Source of the DNA: Acinetobacter sp. WCHA55
Lineage (GTDB): Bacteria > Pseudomonadota > Gammaproteobacteria > Pseudomonadales > Moraxellaceae
Assembly (NCBI RefSeq): GCF_002165305.2
Contig: NZ_CP032286.1
Location: forward strand, 62,001 to 126,000
Length of the DNA stretch: 64,000 nucleotides
Direction: 5' to 3'
The notes under the pieces are model-generated. The model worked only from the letters and a program-made list of their open reading frames with translations, had not been told where the DNA came from and made no database searches. The translations under genes were made by a program, and so were the position numbers. Position 1 is the stretch's first letter, and the number at the start of each line of letters is the position of its first letter. Shown in pieces: positions 55,326-63,291 of this stretch.

Positions 55326-55895
55326 TTATTTGCTGGTCGATGTTGGACTGCTTGGTTCGGGTGGCGGTAGGACTTCACCGGTAGGACTCAAACCGTATTT
55401 TCCGCCCAGTGATTTTAAAATCAGCGTAGCATCAAAGGCATCGCTTGGTGCCGATTTTTGGTCTTTAAAGCATTGAATGCTGTATGACACTTGCACGGGG
55501 TCAATGTCGACGACACGTGGTACATCGTAGAACGGGTCAGGCCAAAAGGCTGGATGGCGAGAATAATAACCATATGGGTAATAAGGCATTGGGTTTGAGT
55601 AGACTACGGCTTGTCTTGGGGGTTGATTTTGGTTACTTGGGTCATTCAGCACTTTAAAGAAGCGATAACCATTTTGCACTGTGGTTTGTGCAGCTTTGAC
55701 TAGGGTAATTTCTTCAGCCGTGCCATAGCTCATATTTGGGCGAGCTTGGAAGCTGATGCGATAAGTCGAGGTGTTTAAAGGCGTATTACTAAAGCGACCC
55801 AATTGGTCGAAGGTTAAGGGCTTTGAAGGGGTAGAGGCACAACCGACTAAACTCAAACCCGACGCCAGTGCACAGGCGATTAAAATTTTCTTCAT
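55326..55895 (-). CDS. Putative lipoprotein (CC0125/CC1285-like)
   Basis: A 189-aa protein with a lipobox signal (MKKILIACALASGLSLVGC). The mature part starts with STPSKPLTFDQLGRFSNTPL and contains YRISFQARPNMSYGTAEEIT and TVQNGYRFFKVLND, a pattern resembling a family of bacterial lipoproteins named after Caulobacter loci. A Tyr/Pro-rich stretch (NPMPYYPYGYYSRHPAFW) and a Pro/Ser-rich tail follow. Its role is unknown; it lies in the outer or inner membrane leaflet. It is upstream of DUF445 in one transcription unit. Confidence 0.75.
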   Translation of the reverse strand: MKKILIACALASGLSLVGCASTPSKPLTFDQLGRFSNTPLNTSTYRISFQARPNMSYGTAEEITLVKAAQTTVQNGYRFFKVLNDPSNQNQPPRQAVVYSNPMPYYPYGYYSRHPAFWPDPFYDVPRVVDIDPVQVSYSIQCFKDQKSAPSDAFDATLILKSLGGKYGLSPTGEVLPPPEPSSPTSTSK

Positions 55896-55933
55896 GAGAT
55901 AGACTCCTTAGCACAGAGGGAGAAGCCGAACAG

Positions 55934-56473
55934 TTAAAAATGGCTGTTGGGCTGAGTCAAAAATTCCAGTTCTTCTTGGCTTGAGTTGCGGCCAAGGACT
56001 TGGTTCCGATGCGGATAGCGTCCAAAACGATCGATAATCACTTTGTGACGCTGTTCAAAATCGAGGTTAATCGGATTACCTAAGTCTTCGAATAATTTTA
56101 AAGCATATTGATGAATAAGTTTTGATTCACTATGCATAAAGGGCATATATAAAAAGCTGCGTTGAATTGGGGGCAGTGCTACATCCAGTTTTAGCGTGAT
56201 AGCTTCTTGCGCCAAAGCCAAGGCCAAAGCGTCTTGAGCAAAGGCCAAAGGACTGTTGCGATACAGGTTTCTCGACAGTTGGTCTAGTACAATAATTTCA
56301 GCCAAACGGCCTTCAGCGCTACTGCGCCAAGACCACAGCTCAGCATGTGCCGCTTGTTGATGAATTGTCTTAAATTTTTCTTCGATGGATGCATCGAACG
56401 CATCATTTTGGCTAAACCACCAACTTTGGTTTTTGGGATCGAACCAAAAATCTAAAATTTCTTGATAATTCAT
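55934..56473 (-). CDS. DUF924-family protein
   Basis: A 179-aa soluble alpha-helical protein. The family signature is visible as ILDFWFDPKNQSWW, LAEIIVLDQLSRNLYRNSP and AFAQDALALALAQEAI, then HSESKLIHQYALKLF and FGRYPHRNQVLGR. It is related in fold to TPR-like proteins and its function is not established. It is the first gene of a minus-strand group that continues into the lipoprotein and DUF445 genes. Confidence 0.9.
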   Translation of the reverse strand: MNYQEILDFWFDPKNQSWWFSQNDAFDASIEEKFKTIHQQAAHAELWSWRSSAEGRLAEIIVLDQLSRNLYRNSPLAFAQDALALALAQEAITLKLDVALPPIQRSFLYMPFMHSESKLIHQYALKLFEDLGNPINLDFEQRHKVIIDRFGRYPHRNQVLGRNSSQEELEFLTQPNSHF

Positions 56474-56698
56474 AAAGTTTACAATTCTTTAGCATTTATT
56501 CCTCAATACAATCACACTTTTGACATGTCTAATAGCATAACTTTGTGATAAATATTTTCCGAAAAAATAGAACAGATGGTTTACTTGAAAATAGGACTGG
56601 GTGTAATGTGCCGAATTAAAATCACGTTATACTGATATAAACTGATGATTTTATTTTATTCGTCGTTGTAATTGTTTCTTCCTAAAAGTGAGATTGTA

Positions 56699-58276
56699 AT
56701 GGGTCAACCCGCATCTAAATCTACAGCTGTGTTACCGACTTGGGTCAATTCATCACTTTTGCAAGGGATGTTACGCGGGATTGAGCGTGAAAGTCTACGC
56801 ATGCAAAGTGATGGCTTTTTATCACAAGCCGACCACCCTCAAGCTTTGGGTTCTGCGCTGACTCATCCGCACATCACGACGGATTATTCAGAAGCTTTAT
56901 TAGAATTTATTACACCACCGAAGCCCAGCATTACTGAGGCATTGCACTATTTAAAAGACATTCATAGCGTGGCGCATCGTCATCTGGAACATGGTGAAAA
57001 GCTCTGGCCGTTATCGATGCCGTGCATGTTGGATGATAATGACGATAAAATTCGTTTAGCCCAATATGGCAGCTCAAATATTGGGAAGTTCAAGACTTTG
57101 TACCGCCACGGTTTAGGGGTACGTTATGGTCGCCGTATGCAAACCATTTCAGGTTTACACTATAATTTATCTTTTCCTGATCAGTTGTTTGAACAATTAC
57201 AACAACATGAAACAGATGAGGTACTAAAAGCCTTATCTGCACAAGACTATCGTAGTCACCGCTATTTTGGTTTGATCCGTAACTTTATTCGCCTTACGCC
57301 GTTGGTGATGTTTTTGGTCGGGGCAAGCCCATCGGTCTGCCAGTGTTTTATGACAGGACGTGAACATCATCTGTTGCCATTGCTGCGCGGGACTTTGTAT
57401 TTACCGTATGCGACTGCTTTGCGAATGGGACGTTTTGGTTATCAAAACTCAGCACAAAAGCAGCTCGGTATTCATTACAACAATATCGATGGTTATCTCG
57501 AAGGTCTACAAAAAGCAGTCAAAACGGCTTATGCGCCGTTTAGTCGCTTAGGCCTCAACGATGCGCAGGGCGAACCGATTCAAATTAATGATCATGTCCT
57601 GCAAATTGAAAATGAGTACTACAGTTTGGTGCGGCCAAAGCAAGTACCGCAAGCAGGTGAAACGCCATCACAAGCGCTGAGCAATCGAGGTGTTGGTTAT
57701 GTAGAACTGCGTGCGGTGGATGTGAACCCGTATAGCCCGATTGGGATCAATGAAGATACCGCAGGTTTCTTAGAAGTGTTGGCACTGTATTGCTTACTGC
57801 TGGATAGTCCAGATTTATTACCTGCAGAGCAAGATCAAATCGAGAAAAACCAAGCGGAAGTGGTCAATCGTGGTCGCGCACCAAATGCTACAATTGCTGT
57901 GGGTGAGCAATCGTTCCCAATTGAAGCATGGAGCCAGTCTCATTTAGAGGCGATGCAAGAATTGGTTGTATTGTTGGATCAGTGCTATGACACCACACTC
58001 TATAGCAAGGCGATGACAGTCATGCAACAGAGAGTTGCCGAAGTTGATGATACTTTGTCGGCGCAGATGATTGAAGATACTCTGGAAGCGGGTGGGACAT
58101 GGGGTTTTGGTAGCCAAATGGCCGCACAACATGCATCGAGTTATGAGCGTCATCAGTTGAGTGCAGAGACATGGGCTTATTTTGACGATTTAGCCTCACA
58201 ATCACTGCAACAACAACAGCAATTAGAGCAAGACAGTCAACTGAGTTTTGAACAGTACCTTGCACAATTTAGATAA
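56699..58276 (+). CDS. gshA: Glutamate-cysteine ligase
   Basis: First and rate-limiting step of glutathione synthesis, joining glutamate and cysteine with ATP. The 525-aa protein is of the gammaproteobacterial (class 1) type. Signatures include IERESLRMQSDGFLSQ, the THPHITTDYSEALLEFIT block, the FRRY-equivalent region (SGLHYNLSFPDQLFEQL), and RGVGYVELRAVDVNPYSP. I chose the ATG at 56699; a TTG nine codons earlier has no better ribosome-binding site. dsbB starts 20 bases after its stop. Confidence 0.95.
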   Translation: MGQPASKSTAVLPTWVNSSLLQGMLRGIERESLRMQSDGFLSQADHPQALGSALTHPHITTDYSEALLEFITPPKPSITEALHYLKDIHSVAHRHLEHGEKLWPLSMPCMLDDNDDKIRLAQYGSSNIGKFKTLYRHGLGVRYGRRMQTISGLHYNLSFPDQLFEQLQQHETDEVLKALSAQDYRSHRYFGLIRNFIRLTPLVMFLVGASPSVCQCFMTGREHHLLPLLRGTLYLPYATALRMGRFGYQNSAQKQLGIHYNNIDGYLEGLQKAVKTAYAPFSRLGLNDAQGEPIQINDHVLQIENEYYSLVRPKQVPQAGETPSQALSNRGVGYVELRAVDVNPYSPIGINEDTAGFLEVLALYCLLLDSPDLLPAEQDQIEKNQAEVVNRGRAPNATIAVGEQSFPIEAWSQSHLEAMQELVVLLDQCYDTTLYSKAMTVMQQRVAEVDDTLSAQMIEDTLEAGGTWGFGSQMAAQHASSYERHQLSAETWAYFDDLASQSLQQQQQLEQDSQLSFEQYLAQFR

Positions 58277-58295
58277 AAAGTTAAGAGGATTGACC

Positions 58296-58811
58296 ATGCA
58301 ATGGAGTTATCGCTTCGTGAGTGGTGTTTTGGTTTTAGCCAGTATCATTGGGATGGCCTTTGCCTTGTATTTAGAGCATGGTCCGCTACAGTTAAACCCA
58401 TGTCCACTTTGTGTGTTCCAACGTGTGGGGCTGATTGGACTCGGGTTAATTTCGCTGATTGCCTTTTTGCATAACCCTACATCGAATGGTTTTAAACGCT
58501 TTTCTGCATTTTTAGGCAGCCTCTCGATCATATGGTCGGCTGGTGTGGCAGCACGTCACGTGTGGTTACAGAGCTTACCGCCTGATCAAGTGCCGAGCTG
58601 TGGCCCAGGTTTGGATTATTGGTTAGACACCTTGCCTTTGCGTTCTGTGTTTGAACAGGTACTGACAGGTTCAGGTGAATGTGCACTGGTAGACTGGACT
58701 TTCTTGGGTCAGTCTTTACCTGTGTGGTCTTTGGTGTTTTTTGTGGCACTGGCGTTGATTAGCCTATGGCAACTGTTGCGTAAATATCCAAGCCACGCGA
58801 AGAAAAAATAA
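58296..58811 (+). CDS. dsbB: Disulfide bond formation protein B
   Basis: Inner-membrane quinone reductase that reoxidises DsbA. The 171-aa protein has four transmembrane helices, a CxxC pair in the first periplasmic loop (LNPCPLCVFQRVGL), and a second Cys pair in the second loop (VPSCGPGLDYW and GSGECALVDW). AAGAGG is the ribosome-binding site. It appears to share a transcript with gshA, an association of thiol metabolism with disulfide chemistry. Confidence 0.95.
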   Translation: MQWSYRFVSGVLVLASIIGMAFALYLEHGPLQLNPCPLCVFQRVGLIGLGLISLIAFLHNPTSNGFKRFSAFLGSLSIIWSAGVAARHVWLQSLPPDQVPSCGPGLDYWLDTLPLRSVFEQVLTGSGECALVDWTFLGQSLPVWSLVFFVALALISLWQLLRKYPSHAKKK

Positions 58812-58816
58812 TAAAG

Positions 58817-58848
58817 AAAAAAAAGCCAACGTGATGTTGGCTTTTTTT
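58817..58848. terminator. Bidirectional terminator between dsbB and the esterase gene
   Basis: AGCCAAC-gtgat-GTTGGCT with an A-run before and a T-run after. Confidence 0.9.
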
Positions 58849-58866
58849 ATGAGGTGAATGAGGGGC

Positions 58867-60198
58867 CTAGGTGAGCGCAATGCCCTCTAAGTCATCCAGC
58901 CCGATCATGTATTCATGCACTTGACCATATTCAGTTTCGGTTGGATTTGGATAGAACCAATTGACGATTTGTTCGGCAACACTGGCATGGGTGTGTAGCT
59001 CAAAATGGTTTAAGCCGTAGAAAATGGCCTTATGTGAATCGGGGACTTTCAGTTGAAAGCGTGGATTCATGTGCTCGCCTAAGGCACTTTTCACACTGAC
59101 CAAATAGTCCCCAATCACATTCAGCGCGCGATATTTGCGATGTTCAAACTCAATGGTACCTGCGACCAAGAAGGTATTGATATGGGAGGGTAACGGGGCT
59201 GGCTTACGGTTGTCATCAACATGACCAATACGTGCTTCATTATGTTCCCAGTCATCATCCCGCACACTGCCATGGCGTAAGTCTAAAATACCGTTGCTGC
59301 GAATGTTGACGATATGCCCAATAATTTTGACGAAAGGGAAACGTCCTAGTTTGTCCTGTAAATGGAAGCCAAAACGTTCTAAAGCCGCGCCATGATGAGG
59401 GGAGCCAATACAGACCATGTTTTCCACCACATGAATCCAGCTTTGCATATTTTGTTTGCCGTAGAACAGCGCACTGCGTGAAACCAGTCCACCCATACTG
59501 TGCCCAATCAGATCGATTGAGCTAATACGCGGGTTACGGTTGAGTAAGTCTTGTAGTGAGTTGGCAAAGCTACGTCCATTGGCTGAAATACGACGACCTG
59601 TGTTGTAGTTGAGATATAGCATGGTATTTTGTGCACGTTGCGCTAGCAGTTTTTCCCCTATACCGCCATAACGCGCCGTGCTCCAGTACAAATGGTTCAT
59701 GCATAGACCATGAACCATAATCACCACGCGACCAGACAATTCGCCTTGCTGGATAGCACCATAATGGTCGTAAAACACCATCGGTAGCGCCACAGGGTTG
59801 TGATATTTCAGTAAATAGTCGCCCAAAACACCATTGATTGCACCGACTAAATAATGCATGGTTGGAGTTAAGGGTTTGCGATGTAAATTTGGAAATTTTT
59901 CAATGATATGACGCAAACTTGGCGCCAATAAATAGCTACCGTAGTTTTGTAGGGTATTGAAGGAAAACTGGTAAATTTTTTCAATTGACCGTGTCGACAG
60001 AAACTTCTTGGAACTGGTTTCATTCATCCCAAATAAACTGATTAAAATTTCACGCTGAATGGCCTGAATTAAATCGTGGACGACATCGCCTAAGCGGGTT
60101 GTCACCAACTGAGCAATCCCCTCAAGCAGATCGGCTTGGCTGGGAGGAGTACGGTCCCATTTACAATAGGTCTCGTGTAGAGGCGTTAAACTTGGCAT
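58867..60198 (-). CDS. Alpha/beta-hydrolase, esterase/lipase-like
   Basis: A 443-aa protein. The hydrolase core begins with the oxyanion-type motif VIMVHGLCMNHLYW (about residues 160-175). The nucleophile elbow GHSMGGLVSR follows (Ser near 235), with SPHHGAALERFG and the C-terminal His in YGLNHFELHTHASV. An N-terminal helical region of about 150 residues precedes the core and is not recognised. No signal peptide is seen. It resembles PGAP1-like bacterial lipases; the substrate is unknown. Confidence 0.82.
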   Translation of the reverse strand: MPSLTPLHETYCKWDRTPPSQADLLEGIAQLVTTRLGDVVHDLIQAIQREILISLFGMNETSSKKFLSTRSIEKIYQFSFNTLQNYGSYLLAPSLRHIIEKFPNLHRKPLTPTMHYLVGAINGVLGDYLLKYHNPVALPMVFYDHYGAIQQGELSGRVVIMVHGLCMNHLYWSTARYGGIGEKLLAQRAQNTMLYLNYNTGRRISANGRSFANSLQDLLNRNPRISSIDLIGHSMGGLVSRSALFYGKQNMQSWIHVVENMVCIGSPHHGAALERFGFHLQDKLGRFPFVKIIGHIVNIRSNGILDLRHGSVRDDDWEHNEARIGHVDDNRKPAPLPSHINTFLVAGTIEFEHRKYRALNVIGDYLVSVKSALGEHMNPRFQLKVPDSHKAIFYGLNHFELHTHASVAEQIVNWFYPNPTETEYGQVHEYMIGLDDLEGIALT

Positions 60199-60429
60199 TT
60201 TTTCTACCCTTGTGTTTCTGTGTCCAAAGGGACTTTATTTTTTTCAACGATCACGGTATAAATTCTTAGCACTCTAGCTTATCTAATTCATCTCGAACAA
60301 CTTTTACAATAGCGATGAATAAGCAGATGACCTTATTTTTTTGTCTGACAATTTTTATATCCATACAAAATAATACAGTCGGCTGAAGCCATCTCTTTTG
60401 AGTTCAATAAAAATGATGTAGAAGAGTAA

Positions 60430-61014
60430 ATGTACAGCATGAATATTATTTATTTACATGGCTTTCAAAGCAGTTCTTTATCGATGAAAGGTCAATTGCT
60501 GAAACACTATTGCGAATCTCGTCCGCAGTGGCATGTGCATTTGCCAGACTTGAACATGCCGCCACATTTGGCCTTAGAAAAATTGACCGCCTTGATTCAG
60601 GAGTTGGATCAAGTGGTGCTGGTGGGCAGTAGCTTAGGTGGGTTTTATGCGACACAACTGGTCGCGAAGTTGGCAGTACCAGCTGTGCTGATCAATCCGG
60701 CTATGCAACCATGGCACTTGTTCCGAGATCTATTTGGTGCGACGCAACTGCCCTATAGAGTCAATGAGCATTGGACACTTGATGATGCGCAATTGGACTA
60801 TTTAGAACAGATTGAGCTGCCATTTGTGCAAGATGCAGACAAAATTTTAGTGTTATTGCAACAAGGCGATGAAGTTTTGGATTATCGTGAAGCACAGCGC
60901 TATTATAATGGCGCAGCGCTCGTGATCTCGGAAACGCAAGGCAATCATGCGATGGAAGATTTCGCAGACAAAATACCGATGGCATTACAGTTTTTATCGG
61001 ACTGCTTAAAATAA
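60430..61014 (+). CDS. YqiA-like alpha/beta-hydrolase esterase
   Basis: A 194-aa protein of the YqiA/YcfP type. Motifs: IIYLHGFQSSSLSMKG at the start, the nucleophile elbow VGSSLGGFYATQL (Ser near 68), and the C-terminal GNHAMEDFADKI. E. coli YqiA is an esterase acting on small acyl chains and is likewise directly upstream of parE. Two starts are possible: ATG at 60430, or the ATG three codons later. Only 14 bases separate it from the parE start. Confidence 0.9.
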   Translation: MYSMNIIYLHGFQSSSLSMKGQLLKHYCESRPQWHVHLPDLNMPPHLALEKLTALIQELDQVVLVGSSLGGFYATQLVAKLAVPAVLINPAMQPWHLFRDLFGATQLPYRVNEHWTLDDAQLDYLEQIELPFVQDADKILVLLQQGDEVLDYREAQRYYNGAALVISETQGNHAMEDFADKIPMALQFLSDCLK

Positions 61015-61028
61015 GGAAACAGTACAAC

Positions 61029-62909
61029 GTGTCTCAATATACGGCTCAATCGCTTGAAGTATTATCTGGTTTAGATCCGGTACGTCGTCGTCCCGGTATG
61101 TATACCGATACCACACGGCCAAACCATTTGGCGCAAGAGGTTATTGATAATGCAGTCGATGAGGCACTGGCCGGTCATGCCAACAAAATTACCGTCACCG
61201 TGTATAAAGATGGTTCGCTGTCGGTGGAAGACAATGGTCGCGGTATGCCTGTCGATATTCACCCAGAATACGGTCAAAGCGGGATCGAGATCATCCTGAC
61301 CAAACTTCATGCAGGTGGTAAATTCAGTACCGACAACTACCAGTTTTCAGGTGGTTTGCATGGTGTTGGGATTTCCGTGGTGAATGCTTTATCTAGCCGA
61401 GTCGAAGTAGAAGTGCAGCGTCAAGGCAACCTCTACCAAATGGCGTTTGAGCAAGGTGAACCGACTGCGCCCTTGGCGATATTAGAAGGTAAAGCTCCGA
61501 AGCGTGCGACAGGAACCACCGTTCACTTTTGGCCTGAAGCTAAATATTTTGATTCACCGAAATTTGCTCTGAAAGCGCTGAAGCACAACTTAAAAGCCAA
61601 AGCAGTTTTGGCGGCAGGTTTGCAAATCAATTACGTCGACCAAATCAATGACGAAAAAATCGTTTGGCAGTTTGAAAATGGCCTCGTCGATTATTTGATG
61701 GATGAAATTGAAGATCGTGAGATTCTGCCTCATCCGGCCTTTGTGGCAACAGGAGATGCTGAGCGTGCCAGTGCCGAATTTGCCATTTGTTGGAATGTCG
61801 ATGGCGGCGAATTAGTCCAAGAAAGCTATGTGAACTTGATTCCAACGGCGCAAGGCGGAACCCATGTGAATGGTTTACGTTCAGGCGTGACCGATGCGAT
61901 GCGCGAGTTTTGTGAACTGCGTAATTTGCTGCCACGTAATATGAAGCTGTCGGCTGAAGACGTTTGGGATGGTGTGAACTATATTTTATCGTTGAAGTTC
62001 CAAGAGCCACAGTTTTCAGGTCAAACCAAAGAACGTTTATCTAGCCGTGAAGCATCGGGCATTGTCCAGAACATTGCTAAAGATGCTTTTGCACTGTGGT
62101 TGAACCAAAACTCCGATATTGCCATGCAGTTGGCTGAAATGGCGATCTCAAAAGCGGGTCGTCGTCTGAAAGCTGCGAAAAAGGTCGAACGTAAGAAAAT
62201 TGTGGCAGGGCCAACGTTACCTGGAAAACTGTCAGACTGCGTTGGACATACCTTAGAAGAGTCTGAGCTGTTTATTGTGGAAGGGGATTCTGCTGGTGGT
62301 TCAGCCAAGCAGGCGCGTGATAAAAACTTCCAAGCGATCATGCCTATTCGTGGGAAAATTTTAAATACGTGGGAAGTCTCTTCTGATGAAGTCTTGGCTT
62401 CGCAAGAAGTGCATAACATCGCCATTGCGATTGGGGTCGATCCGGGGTCGGATGATTTATCCGAATTACGTTATGGCAAGATCTGTATTTTGGCCGATGC
62501 TGACTCCGATGGTCTACACATTGCGACGCTGCTGTGTGCTTTGTTTGTGAAACATTTTCCAGTCTTGGTTGAAGAAGGACATCTGTATGTGGCGATGCCA
62601 CCGCTGTATCGAATTGATGATGCCAAAGATGTGCACTATGCCTTGGACGATGACGAACTCGAAAGCATGTTAAAAAAATGCAAAACCAAGAACCCGCAAA
62701 TCACTCGATTTAAAGGTTTGGGTGAAATGAATGCTAGCCAACTGCGTGAAACTACACTGGATCCAAACACACGTCGTTTGGTCCAATTAGACTTGGATGA
62801 CAGTCACTTCACCGCAGGTTTATTGGATAAATTACTGGCAAAAAAACGTTCAAGTGACCGTAAGGAATGGTTAGAGCAGAAAGGTAATTTGGCCGAACTG
62901 GTGGTTTAA
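61029..62909 (+). CDS. parE: DNA topoisomerase IV subunit B
   Basis: ATPase subunit of topoisomerase IV, which decatenates daughter chromosomes together with ParC. The 626-aa protein shows the GHKL ATPase motifs (EVIDNAVDEALAGHANKI, DNGRGMPVD, FSGGLHGVGISVVNAL). The TOPRIM motifs are SELFIVEGDSAGGSAKQARD and ADADSDGLHI, with the C-terminal FKGLGEMNASQLRETT. The start is GTG at 61029, 14 bases after the yqiA-like stop, so expression is probably coupled. parC is not in the window. Confidence 0.97.
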   Translation: MSQYTAQSLEVLSGLDPVRRRPGMYTDTTRPNHLAQEVIDNAVDEALAGHANKITVTVYKDGSLSVEDNGRGMPVDIHPEYGQSGIEIILTKLHAGGKFSTDNYQFSGGLHGVGISVVNALSSRVEVEVQRQGNLYQMAFEQGEPTAPLAILEGKAPKRATGTTVHFWPEAKYFDSPKFALKALKHNLKAKAVLAAGLQINYVDQINDEKIVWQFENGLVDYLMDEIEDREILPHPAFVATGDAERASAEFAICWNVDGGELVQESYVNLIPTAQGGTHVNGLRSGVTDAMREFCELRNLLPRNMKLSAEDVWDGVNYILSLKFQEPQFSGQTKERLSSREASGIVQNIAKDAFALWLNQNSDIAMQLAEMAISKAGRRLKAAKKVERKKIVAGPTLPGKLSDCVGHTLEESELFIVEGDSAGGSAKQARDKNFQAIMPIRGKILNTWEVSSDEVLASQEVHNIAIAIGVDPGSDDLSELRYGKICILADADSDGLHIATLLCALFVKHFPVLVEEGHLYVAMPPLYRIDDAKDVHYALDDDELESMLKKCKTKNPQITRFKGLGEMNASQLRETTLDPNTRRLVQLDLDDSHFTAGLLDKLLAKKRSSDRKEWLEQKGNLAELVV

Positions 62910-62928
62910 ACAAGGTTAAGCACAAAAT

Positions 62929-62960
62929 AAAAAGCCCGCACATTACATTGCGGGCTTTTT
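62929..62960 (+). terminator. Terminator of parE
   Basis: AAAAAGCCCGCA / TGCGGGCTTTTT, 12-bp perfect arms around an 8-nt loop. Confidence 0.92.
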
Positions 62961-62962
62961 GC

Positions 62963-63000
62963 TGCACAGATGAGCAATAAAATTGCGCCTAATCTGTGCA
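62963..63000. promoter_or_regulatory. Inverted repeat with 9-bp arms, urtA upstream region
   Basis: TGCACAGAT (62963-62971) and ATCTGTGCA (62992-63000) are perfect arms 20 bases apart, about 220 bases upstream of the proposed promoter. The TGCAC/GTGCA ends resemble NtrC-type half-sites, but the spacing is larger than usual. Confidence 0.4.
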
Positions 63001-63007
63001 CAATTTC

Positions 63008-63048
63008 CCAAATCAATTGACTGAACTAGGCGAAATGAATTGATTTGG
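63008..63048. promoter_or_regulatory. Inverted repeat with 11-bp arms, urtA upstream region
   Basis: CCAAATCAATT (63008-63018) and AATTGATTTGG (63038-63048), perfect arms around a 19-base spacer. It is a possible binding site or DNA looping element; function unknown. Confidence 0.4.
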
Positions 63049-63060
63049 AACACATGATGT

Positions 63061-63122
63061 ATACAAGTTTGTATGCAGAAAAGTGGTCATTTGGGTATAA
63101 ATCTATCTAAAATACAATGTAT
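63061..63122. promoter_or_regulatory. Two related ATACAA palindromes, candidate GntR-type operators
   Basis: ATACAA-GT-TTGTAT (63061-63074) and ATACA-A-TGTAT (63112-63122). The TTGTATACAA-like half-sites resemble those of the GntR/FadR-HutC class, which control nitrogen and purine breakdown genes in many proteobacteria. No such regulator is encoded in the window. Confidence 0.4.
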
Positions 63123-63217
63123 ATAAAAATTAATAAATAATTGATAAATATTAAAATAATTAAATTTTTTTATGGTTATTTTCACATCATGAAATCTCGC
63201 TTGGCATAGAAATTGAA

Positions 63218-63234
63218 TTGGCACTCATAGCGCA
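63218..63234 (+). promoter_or_regulatory. Sigma-54-type promoter of urtA
   Basis: TTGGCAC, a five-base spacer, then GCGCA. The invariant GG (63220-63221) and GC (63232-63233) are ten bases apart, exactly the -24/-12 spacing of RpoN promoters. The ATG of urtA lies 57 bases further on. Nitrogen-regulated transcription fits a urea importer. Confidence 0.6.
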
Positions 63235-63291
63235 AATAACAATCATGCATTTCAAAATGCACCCTAAGTTTCAAGTTTGGAGAAAATCAAG

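Larger units (their letters stand above)
62910..63291. other. Regulatory region upstream of urtA
   Basis: 382 bases with no credible gene, rich in structure: the parE terminator, two long inverted repeats, two related ATACAA palindromes, and a sigma-54-like promoter (each listed separately). Confidence 0.75.
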
